Assembly: GCA_035995425.1 (NCBI GenBank)
Contig: DASYKM010000052.1
Coordinates: 1-15,666 of the forward strand
Direction: 5' to 3'
Length of the DNA stretch: 15,666 bases
From: CADEED01 sp035995425
Lineage (GTDB): Bacteria > Pseudomonadota > Gammaproteobacteria > Steroidobacterales > Steroidobacteraceae
In this document: positions 6,963-14,036 of the stretch, piece by piece
Layout: each line of letters opens with the position of its first letter
How positions within the stretch are numbered: position 1 is the first letter of the stretch
Translations under genes and position numbers: made by a program
Notes under the pieces: model-generated
Told to the model about the DNA's origin: nothing
The model's input: the letters and a program-made list of their open reading frames with translations, nothing else
The model's database searches: none

Positions 6963-8315
6963 ATGAGCGCCGGCAACAACGACTGGGTGACACGCGATCT
7001 CGCGCACGTGTGGCATCCCTGCACGCAGATGAAGGACCACGAGTCCGTGCCCATGATTCCGCTGCGCGCGGGCAAGGGTGTGTGGCTCGAGGACTTCGCC
7101 GGTGCGCGGTACCTCGACGCCATCAGCTCCTGGTGGGTCAATCTCTTCGGCCACGCCAATCCGCGCATCAATGCCGCGGTGGTCGAGCAGTTAGGCCGGC
7201 TCGAACACGCCATCTTCGCCGGCTTCACGCACGAGCCGGCGGTGCGGCTCGCGGAAGATCTGCTGCGCATGGCGCCGGCGGGACTCAATCGCTGTTTCTT
7301 CGCCGACAATGGTTCGGCGGCGATCGAAGTGGCGGTGAAGATGAGCTTCCATTTCTGGCGCAACACCGGCAAGACGCGGAAAACCCGCTTCATCACCCTG
7401 GCCAACAGCTACCACGGCGAAACGCTGGGCGCGCTCGCCGTCGGCAACGTGGACCTGTACAAATCCATCTACCAGCCGTTGCTCATGGACGTCATCACGG
7501 TGCCCTCGCCCGACGCGTTCCTGCGCGAGGCCGGCACGAGCGCGGCCGAACATGCCCGGCACATGTTCGCGCACATGGAAACCGCGCTGGCGCAGCACCA
7601 TGCCGAGGTCGCGGCGGTGATCGTCGAGCCGCTGGTGCAGTGCGCCGGCGGCATGCGCATGTACGACCCGCTCTATCTCAAACTACTGCGCGAGGCCTGC
7701 GACCGCCACCAGGTGCATCTGATCGCCGATGAGATTGCGGTCGGCTTCGGGCGCACCGGCACGATGTTCGCCTGCGAGCAGGCGGGCATCACGCCCGACT
7801 ATCTATGCCTGTCGAAAGGCCTCACGGGCGGCTACCTGCCACTGTCGGTGGTTCTCACCACTGACGGCATCTACGACGCCTTCTATGACGAATACACCAG
7901 GCTCAACGCGTTCCTGCATTCGCACAGCTACACCGGCAATCCGCTGGCCTGCGCCGCCGCCAACGCGACGCTTGCGATCTTCCGCGACGAGCCGGTGCTC
8001 GAACGCAATCGCGTGACCGCCGCGCACATGCTCTCGAGCGTCGGGCATTTGCGCGCCCACCCGCACGTCGCCGAGATCCGGCAGTGCGGCATGATTCTCG
8101 CCATCGAGCTCATGAAGGATCCTGCGACGCGCACTCCCTGGGCCTGGCAGGAACGCCGTGGCCTGCGCATCTACCAGCACGCGTTGACGCGCGGCGCTTT
8201 GATCCGCCCGCTCGGGACCACGGTCTACTTCATGCCGCCTTATGTGATTACACCCGAAGAAATCGACCTGCTCACGCGCGTCACCACCGAGGGCATCGAG
8301 CTCGCATGCGCCTGA
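6963..8315 (+). CDS. bioA: Adenosylmethionine-8-amino-7-oxononanoate aminotransferase
   Basis: This PLP-dependent class-III aminotransferase makes 7,8-diaminopelargonate from KAPA in biotin synthesis, using S-adenosylmethionine as amino donor. The 450-residue product has the BioA-specific N-terminal WHPCTQMKDHE, the substrate-site SSWWVNLFGHANPRIN, the cofactor-phosphate loop DNGSAAIEVAVKM, DEIAVGFGRTGTMFACEQ and the Schiff-base lysine K285 in LSKGLTGGYLPLS, followed by HSHSYTGNPLACAAA. The double Trp in SSWWVN separates BioA from GabT/ArgD relatives. The ATG at 6963 has GAGG a few bases upstream. No other bio genes are in the window. The stop lies 10 nt inside the start of rsmE, so the two genes are probably translated together. 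Confidence 0.96.
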   Translation: MSAGNNDWVTRDLAHVWHPCTQMKDHESVPMIPLRAGKGVWLEDFAGARYLDAISSWWVNLFGHANPRINAAVVEQLGRLEHAIFAGFTHEPAVRLAEDLLRMAPAGLNRCFFADNGSAAIEVAVKMSFHFWRNTGKTRKTRFITLANSYHGETLGALAVGNVDLYKSIYQPLLMDVITVPSPDAFLREAGTSAAEHARHMFAHMETALAQHHAEVAAVIVEPLVQCAGGMRMYDPLYLKLLREACDRHQVHLIADEIAVGFGRTGTMFACEQAGITPDYLCLSKGLTGGYLPLSVVLTTDGIYDAFYDEYTRLNAFLHSHSYTGNPLACAAANATLAIFRDEPVLERNRVTAAHMLSSVGHLRAHPHVAEIRQCGMILAIELMKDPATRTPWAWQERRGLRIYQHALTRGALIRPLGTTVYFMPPYVITPEEIDLLTRVTTEGIELACA

Positions 8316-9046
8316 CGCGTATCTACGTGCCGGAGCCGCTCGTCACGGGCGCGGACGTGGTGCTGCCCGCGCAAGCCGGCGAGCACCTGACGCGCGCATT
8401 GCGGCTGCCACCCGGCGCGCCTTTCACTCTATTCAACGGGGCTGGTGGGGAATTCTCCGCGACGCTCAAGGAATCCGCGGGCAAGCGGGTGTCGGCGCGC
8501 GTCCTCGTGCACACGCCCGCAGAAAGGGAATCGCCGCTGCAGATCACGCTGCTTCAGGGCATCGCGCGCGGCGAACGCATGGATCTCATCGTGCAGAAGG
8601 CCACCGAGCTCGGCGTGACGCGCATCGTGCCGCTGCTCGCCGAGCGTTCGGTGGTCAAGCTCGATCCCAGGCAGCGCGTACGCAAGCGCGAACACTGGCA
8701 GGCCATTGCGATCTCCGCCTGCGAGCAGTGCGGCCGCAATCGCGTGCCGGAAGTCGCCGAGCCGACGCCGCTCGGCGACTCGCTCGGTAGCCTCGACGAA
8801 GACGGCCTTCGCTGTGTGCTGGCGGCGGACGGATCAGAGTCGCTGGTCTCGGCCGCATCGCGCATGCCCTCGCGTCCGATCGTGCTTCTCATCGGCCCGG
8901 AAGGCGGCCTGGCCGAGAGCGAGCGCACGTTCGCGCAGGCGAATGGATTCGTCGCCTGTCGGCTGGGGCCGCGCATCATGCGAACCGAGACCGCGGGACT
9001 CGCGGCGCTCGCGGCGCTGCAGGCGGTCAGCGGAGATTTCAGCTAG
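8306..9046 (+). CDS. rsmE: 16S rRNA (uracil(1498)-N3)-methyltransferase
   Basis: This SPOUT-class enzyme methylates U1498 of 16S rRNA in the 30S subunit. The 246-residue product has the RsmE arrangement: an N-terminal PUA-like domain (MRLTRIYVPEPL, GEHLTRALRLPPG), the middle QGIARGERMDLIVQKATELGV motif, and the C-terminal knot with LLIGPEGG (IGPEGG at 196-201) and GPRIMRTETAGLAALAALQ. The ATG at 8306 overlaps the bioA stop by 10 nt in another frame and starts exactly at the expected family N-terminus; longer in-frame extensions back into bioA are not supported. It is followed after 15 nt by the small channel-like gene. Identity is clear. Confidence 0.96.
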   Translation: MRLTRIYVPEPLVTGADVVLPAQAGEHLTRALRLPPGAPFTLFNGAGGEFSATLKESAGKRVSARVLVHTPAERESPLQITLLQGIARGERMDLIVQKATELGVTRIVPLLAERSVVKLDPRQRVRKREHWQAIAISACEQCGRNRVPEVAEPTPLGDSLGSLDEDGLRCVLAADGSESLVSAASRMPSRPIVLLIGPEGGLAESERTFAQANGFVACRLGPRIMRTETAGLAALAALQAVSGDFS

Positions 9047-9061
9047 AGAGTGGAGGTCACG

Positions 9062-9403
9062 GTGTACGAGTCAAAGAAAGTGAAGCCCATCGCGGGCGCG
9101 CGCTTCATCCAGCGGCTGCTGGTCCACCTGGCGATCGCGATCGGCGTCATCGCCTTCTCGATCGCCATCGGCATGACCGGGTACGTCTGCCTCGAACACC
9201 TCTCGGTGCTCGACGCCTTCCTCAACACCGCCATGTTGCTAGGCGGTATGGGGCCGGTGAATTCTCCGATCACCGAGTCGGGCAAGCTGTTCGCCGGGTT
9301 CTTCGCGTTGTACGCCGGCCTCGTCTTCATCGTCACGGCGGCGTTGCTGTTCACGCCGCTGCTGCATCGCCTGATGCATCACTTTCACTGGGACGACAAG
9401 TAG
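9062..9403 (+). CDS. Small two-helix membrane protein resembling an ion-channel pore module
   Basis: The 113-residue product has a basic N-terminus, a first membrane helix (about 19-42), a short re-entrant-like segment (SVLDAFLNTAMLLGGMGPV, 48-66), a second membrane helix (about 75-101) and a His-rich tail (LLHRLMHHFH). The arrangement matches the TM-P-loop-TM core of two-helix potassium-channel-type proteins. The usual TVGYG-like filter is replaced by GGMGP (61-65). It is a conserved hypothetical type as far as I can recall, and conduction is not demonstrated. The GTG at 9062 is chosen because GGAGG lies 5 nt upstream (9052-9056). It is likely co-transcribed with rsmE. It converges with the acyltransferase gene, 19 nt away; a weak GGCCG/CGGCC stem sits in that gap. 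Confidence 0.7.
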   Translation: MYESKKVKPIAGARFIQRLLVHLAIAIGVIAFSIAIGMTGYVCLEHLSVLDAFLNTAMLLGGMGPVNSPITESGKLFAGFFALYAGLVFIVTAALLFTPLLHRLMHHFHWDDK

Positions 9404-9422
9404 CGAGCGTGCGGGCCGCGCC

Positions 9423-11450
9423 TTACGGCCGGACGAATGCCCGGAGGTCACGCGGCCGGATCTTCTCCCAGACATAGCGCGATCCGGCGACGCTCAGGTG
9501 ATCGTCATCGCGATACATCAATACGCCGCCGATCATCGCGTAGCATTCCGTGGCGTCGCACAAGGCATCCATCGGATCTACGACATGCAGGTCTGGATCG
9601 TCCACTGCGCGCGCGGCCCGGGCGATCGCCGCGCGATAGTTCGCCTGCCGCCGCTCCACCCGGGCGCGTGGCACGCTGCAGGTGACCTCAGGTCCAGGCA
9701 ACACGCGCTCGTAGGGACGCGCGTGCAAACAAGGTCGCGGCAGAAAGTTGAGCTCCGGCACTTGCAACACCAGCGTCACTTCGCGATCCGATTCGAGCAG
9801 CAGTGAAAGATCGCGGACCAGTGAGCGCTCGAACGACTCGATTTGCCCGGCCGCGGGAAAATCCAGCGAAGAGAAGTGCCCGACCCCCGTGGGTTCGAAC
9901 GTTTCCGCGTATTCGGCGGCGGTTGCGACATACATGGTGTTGCGCGCCGCCAGGATGACGAGGCGGGTGTCCGGTGTGATCGCCCGATAGGCGATATCGA
10001 TCAGGTTTGGGCAGGTGCCGCGCCTTCCAGGCGCATCCGCTTGCCAGAAATCCGTGTGCCGCAGGTACAGGCACGCCGAAGCGCCAATGTCGAGAATCGA
10101 GTTATCCGGGTATGCCGTGAGAACGCCGGGCCACCACGCATTGGCATGCGAATCGCCGAGCAGGATGATTTGCGGCGGGCGGTCGTAGTCATTGCGAACG
10201 CACAGAGTCTCGTCGCGGAGCTCGGGTGCCTGCCCGTACTCTTTCATGCAACGCGGGTCTACGCGAAGCTCGCGCGGCCAGACAACCGGGTCCACCACGA
10301 GCGTCGTGCGTCGTGGAAACCCGTCAGTCGCCAGGATTACGCCACCCCAGGCGCCGAGCGCCAGCAAGAGCACGCCGAGCTGCGCACCGAGCCGCTTGAG
10401 ATCCTGCCGCTTTCGTACCGGCCGCTCGACCAGGTGATAGGTGAGGATGGCCGCAGCCAGCGCGAGTACGACCATGAGCAGCCGCAGCATGCGATAGGTG
10501 ACGCGATCCTCGACCTGCAGGATTCGCAGGAAGCTCAACAGCGGCCAGTGCCACAGATAGAGTGGATAGCTGATGAGACCGATGTAGACGACGGGCCGCC
10601 AGGAAAACGCCGATCGATTCGGCAAGGCGTGAGGTCCGGCGATGATGAACATGGCCGCGCCCAGGGTGGGCGCAATCCCCACGAATGCACCGGGCTCCTT
10701 GACGGCCTCCAGCGACATGGGACCGACGATCAGCAGGATTCCAAGGATGGACATTGCGCTGTGGAGCCACCGTGAACGGCCGGCGATCGGGGTCGCGCCC
10801 GCGGGCATGGCCGCCAGCAGTGCGCCGATCATCAACTCCCAGAAGCGCGTGAACGGTAGATAGAAACTGGCCTGCGGCGATTCGCGGAAGACGAGCAGGT
10901 GTGCCACGAAGGACATGCCCGCGAGCACGGCGATCAATGTGAGCGTGGACGCCGGCCGATTGCGGCGCGCGACGAGGACCATGATGACCGGCCACACGAA
11001 ATAGAACTGCTCTTCCACACCGAGCGACCACAAGTGCAGCAGCGGCTTTGTGTGGGCCCCCACATCGAAGTAGCCCGTCTCGCCGTACAACACCAGGTTT
11101 GGAACGAATGCCACGCCGGCGATGAGCAGCTTCGCGAACTCCTGCAGTTCATCCGGCATCAGGATCAGCAGCGCGAGCAGGGAGGAGATGAACAGCACCA
11201 ACAGCAGCGCGGGCAGGATGCGGCGCGCGCGGCGCAGGTAGAAGGCGGACATGGTGAACGAGCCGGCGCGCTGTTGCGCCAGCACGAGGCCCGAGATCAG
11301 GTAACCCGAGATCACGAAGAACACGTCGACGCCGAGAAAGCCACCGGGTAGCAGCAGCGGCGTGGCGTGGAAAGCCACCACGGCGAGCACGGCCAGCGCT
11401 CTCAGGCCGTCGATGTCAGGGCGATATTGATGTGCCACGGGAGAACCCAT
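9423..11450 (-). CDS. Membrane O-acyltransferase (AT3/OafA type) fused to a C-terminal SGNH hydrolase-like domain
   Basis: The 675-residue product is an integral inner-membrane acyltransferase of the acyltransferase-3 family with a periplasmic SGNH domain, the layout of OafA-like enzymes that O-acetylate surface glycans. The AT3 part (about 1-370, around ten helices) shows YRPDIDGLRA, the R17/H27 pair (R-x(9)-H), GVDVFFVISGYLISG, FYLRRARRILPAL, LWSLGVEEQFY and YPLYLWHWPLL. The SGNH part has the nucleophile S434 in LLGDSHAN and the D648-x-x-H651 catalytic block (DDDHLS). The ATG at 11450 is 9 nt after the end of a cheW-like remnant and lacks a good Shine-Dalgarno. The same start context occurs before its broken paralogue. 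The acceptor glycan is unknown; lipopolysaccharide, exopolysaccharide or a pilin glycan are possible. It is the intact copy of a tandem duplication. Confidence 0.93.
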   Translation of the reverse strand: MGSPVAHQYRPDIDGLRALAVLAVVAFHATPLLLPGGFLGVDVFFVISGYLISGLVLAQQRAGSFTMSAFYLRRARRILPALLLVLFISSLLALLILMPDELQEFAKLLIAGVAFVPNLVLYGETGYFDVGAHTKPLLHLWSLGVEEQFYFVWPVIMVLVARRNRPASTLTLIAVLAGMSFVAHLLVFRESPQASFYLPFTRFWELMIGALLAAMPAGATPIAGRSRWLHSAMSILGILLIVGPMSLEAVKEPGAFVGIAPTLGAAMFIIAGPHALPNRSAFSWRPVVYIGLISYPLYLWHWPLLSFLRILQVEDRVTYRMLRLLMVVLALAAAILTYHLVERPVRKRQDLKRLGAQLGVLLLALGAWGGVILATDGFPRRTTLVVDPVVWPRELRVDPRCMKEYGQAPELRDETLCVRNDYDRPPQIILLGDSHANAWWPGVLTAYPDNSILDIGASACLYLRHTDFWQADAPGRRGTCPNLIDIAYRAITPDTRLVILAARNTMYVATAAEYAETFEPTGVGHFSSLDFPAAGQIESFERSLVRDLSLLLESDREVTLVLQVPELNFLPRPCLHARPYERVLPGPEVTCSVPRARVERRQANYRAAIARAARAVDDPDLHVVDPMDALCDATECYAMIGGVLMYRDDDHLSVAGSRYVWEKIRPRDLRAFVRP

Positions 11451-11459
11451 GGCGGAAGT

Positions 11460-11585
11460 CTATTCGACGAGGACGGCGGCGCTCGAGGTCAGGGCCGTGA
11501 GTGGCGGAATGGATTGTCCGCAGGCGCCCTCGAATGACACCAGCGGAATCTGACGCCTGTCGATTTCCGATACGCGCACGACCAG
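11460..11585 (-). pseudogene. Remnant of the CheW-like gene (two internal deletions)
   Basis: Read on the - strand, this 42-codon frame matches three separate pieces of the intact CheW-like gene at 13546-14022. They are its first residues (RVSEI for RISEI), the middle RQIPLVSFEGACGQSIPPLT (RQIPLVSFEGTCGQTIPPLT in the intact gene), and the final VLVE plus stop. About 50 residues are missing between the first two pieces and about 70 between the last two. The ancestral ATG is now CTG and no Shine-Dalgarno is visible, so it is most likely untranslated, although the frame is still open. It lies directly before the intact acyltransferase, in the same position the full gene holds before the broken acyltransferase. 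Confidence 0.8.
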
Positions 11586-11611
11586 GATGACAAATAGCAA
11601 GTTGGCCTTTT

Positions 11612-13537
11612 TCAGGGAAACGCCGACGGCGGCGCGAAAGTGCGCAACGCGCGCGGCCTGATCTTCTCCCAGACATACAGCGATCCAGCCTCGCTCAGAT
11701 GATCGCTGTCGCGGTACATCGATTTGCCGTCGATCATCGCATGGCAGTCCCGGCCGTCGCACAGTGCGTCCATGGGATCGACGACGTGCAAGTCGGGATC
11801 GGCAAGCGCGCTCACCACGCGGCTGATCGCCGCGCGGTAGCTCGCCTGACGCCGCTCAACCGCCATTCGCGGTACACCGCAGGTGGCCTCGCGCTTCGCC
11901 AGCACGCGTTCGATCGGACGCTGGTGCAGACAACGTTGTGGCAGGAAGTCCAGTTCCGGCACTTGCAACACCAGGATCACTTCGCGGTCTGCTTCGAGCA
12001 ATCGCCGAAGGTCGCGGGCAAGCGAGCGTTCGAATACCTCGATCGGTCCGGCCAAGGGAAAATCCGGCGAGGAAAAATGCCCTTCGGGGCCGACCGCGAT
12101 GTAGATAGTGTTGCGTGCCGCGAGAACCACCAGCCGCGTGTCCGGTGTGATCGCCCGATAGGCCGCACCGATCAACAGCGGGCACAAGTTACGCCTGGCG
12201 GGCTCACCGTCGTTCCAGAATTCCGTGCCCTGCAGGTACGCGCACCCTGACGCGCCGATGTTGAGAACAGAGGAATCCGCGTAGGCGGCTCGCACGGTTG
12301 CGCAGGCCAAAGGGCTGTCCGTACATCTCCATGCACGCCGGCTCTTTACGCTGCGCCACGGGCCACGCAAAGGGGTCCGTCTTGAGCGACGTGCGCTGTG
12401 GAAATCCATCGGCGCGGATGATCACCAGCCCGGACGCGGCGAGCAGCAACATCGCGATTCCGAGCCGTGCGCCAATCCGCTTGAGGTCGGTGCGTGCGTG
12501 TATTGGCCGCTCGAGCAGGTGATACGTGAGAACCGCGGCCGCGACGGCTATCGCGACCATGAGTACCCGCAGGAGGCGCTCGGTGCCACGATCCTCGATC
12601 TGCATGATGCGCAGCAGGCTGAGCAGCGGCCAGTGCCACAGGTAGAGCGGATAACTGATGAGACCGACGTAAACGATGGGCCGCGACGAAAATGCCAGTC
12701 GATTGAGCGCGGCAAGGGGTCCGGCGGCGATGAACATTGCCGCGCCAACCGTGGTGGCGACGGCGGAAAGTGCTCCGAACGCCGCGATCGGCCCCGCGAT
12801 CATGGAACTGGCGATCAGCAGGATTCGAGCGCGGAGGTCGCGCTGCGCATTCCTCGCCAACGATCGTCGGCAAGCGGCTTCGCCCTCGCGGCAGCCGCCG
12901 CCAGCAGTGCGCCGATCAGCAGCTCCCAGAAGCGCGTGACCGGAAGGTAAAAACTGGCCTGCGGCGATTGACGGTAGATGACCAGGTGAATCACGAAGGA
13001 CAGTGCGGCGAGCGCCGCGATCCAGAGCGCCAGGTGCACCGGACGATCGCGGCGCGCAATGAGGGCGAGCGCGATCGGCCAAACCAGATAGAACTGTTCT
13101 TCCACGCCGAGCGACCACAGGTGCAGTAGCGGCTTGGTGTACGCGAGCGTATCGAAATAGCCGACGTCCCCCAGCATGGCCAGATTCGGCACGAATGCGA
13201 CGCTCGCGATGAGCTCATTCGCGAAGTTCCACAGCTCGACCGGCATGAGGACCAGCAGCGCCAGCAGCGACACGACGAACAGCATCAACAGCAGGGCCGG
13301 CAGGATGCGGCGCGCGCGGCGCAGGTAGAAAGTCGTGATGCTGAATGAACCGGCGCGAACCTCGGCGAGCACCAGTCCGGATATCAGGTACCCGGAGATC
13401 ACGAAGAACACGTCGACGCCGAGGAATCCGCCGGGGAGCAGGCCGGGAGCGCCGTGAAACGCCACGACCGCCGTCACGGCGAATGCCCGGAGGCCGTCGA
13501 TGTCGGGGCGGTAGTGAGGAGCCGGGGTCGAGCCCAT
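11612..13537 (-). pseudogene. Broken paralogue of the AT3/SGNH acyltransferase
   Basis: This copy aligns end to end with the intact gene at 9423-11450 but runs through three frames. It begins with ATG at 13537 (MGSTPAPHYRPDIDGLRA). A one-base deletion near 12826 (ctcGA instead of the CTTGGA of the intact copy) shifts the frame, and translation would stop at 12815 after 240 residues, inside the membrane domain. A second lesion near 12300, a deletion of about 86 nt, shifts the frame again and removes the segment equivalent to the LLGDSHAN nucleophile block. Later parts are well kept, including the DSDHLS catalytic block and VWEKIRPRALR. Many substitutions separate the copies, so the duplication is not recent. 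A truncated 240-residue membrane protein could still be made, but full activity is excluded unless the two lesions are sequencing errors; the large deletion cannot be one. Confidence 0.9.
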
Positions 13538-13545
13538 GGCTCCGC

Positions 13546-14022
13546 CTATTCGACGAGGACGGAAGTCTCCTCGGAGATCATTTCCTCGATGCGCTCGAGG
13601 TCGGGGATCCACGGCGCTTCGTTGATCATGCGCACCTGCGAAATGATGGGCGTGCGCTCGGGAAAGGTCTTGGTCGGATCGGGCCGCAGGATGTCGGCGC
13701 TGACGCGCACCAGCTGCGGAAAGCCCTGCGACACCATGCCGTAGTACCCGCCCTCCACCTGGTTGCCGAGGGCGAACAGCACCACCACGCGGGTACGGCC
13801 CGTGAGCGGCGGAATGGTTTGTCCGCAAGTGCCTTCGAATGACACCAGCGGAATCTGCCGGCTGCCCCAGGCGAAGGTTCCGAGATACCACGGCGGCGCG
13901 CCCGGCATCTCCGAAGGAGTCAGAAAGCCAACCACTTCGGCCACGCACGAGCGCGGAATGATCAACCGCCCGTCGAGCAGCGGGATCAGCAGGCTGTAGA
14001 TTTCCGATATGCGCTCGACCAT
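13546..14022 (-). CDS. CheW-like chemosensory coupling protein, ChpC-type
   Basis: The 158-residue product is a single CheW-like domain. Such proteins link chemoreceptors to the CheA-type kinase. Recognisable parts are the N-terminal strand (ISEIYSLLIPLLDGRLIIPRSCVAEVV), GTFAWGSRQIPLVSFEG (about 48-64), and RVVVLFALG. These match the beta-barrel layout of ChpC/PilI-type proteins. Its place directly after chpA fits ChpC of the type IV pilus Chp system, but PilI-type CheW cannot be excluded. The ATG at 14022 is preceded by GGGAA about 9 nt upstream and lies 14 nt after the chpA stop, so it is in the same transcript. The acyltransferase pseudogene follows after 8 nt. A shrunken second copy lies at 11460-11585. 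Confidence 0.85.
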   Translation of the reverse strand: MVERISEIYSLLIPLLDGRLIIPRSCVAEVVGFLTPSEMPGAPPWYLGTFAWGSRQIPLVSFEGTCGQTIPPLTGRTRVVVLFALGNQVEGGYYGMVSQGFPQLVRVSADILRPDPTKTFPERTPIISQVRMINEAPWIPDLERIEEMISEETSVLVE

Positions 14023-14036
14023 GGCTTATGTTCCCA

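Larger units (their letters stand above)
9423..14022 (-). repeat. Ancient tandem duplication of a [cheW-like + acyltransferase] unit
   Basis: Unit 1 runs from 14022 to 11612 (intact cheW-like gene, broken acyltransferase) and unit 2 from 11585 to 9423 (cheW-like remnant, intact acyltransferase). Gene order, orientation and the 8-9 nt gap between cheW stop and acyltransferase start are the same in both. Each unit has decayed in a complementary half. Confidence 0.82.

Noticed and set aside
6512..7732. 406-codon + strand frame across ampD and bioA
   Set aside because: Spans two secure genes in other frames and has low-complexity Arg-rich composition.
8084..8305. N-terminal extension of rsmE back into bioA
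   Set aside because: The family N-terminus begins at the ATG at 8306; the upstream frame is a bioA shadow.
9414..9430. GGCCG/CGGCC stem between two convergent genes as a terminator
   Set aside because: Only 5 bp with no T-run on either side; the acyltransferase stop codon lies in its loop.
12204..13118. Separate gene for the middle acyltransferase fragment
   Set aside because: It has no sensible start and its first part is out-of-frame; it is a piece of the broken paralogue.
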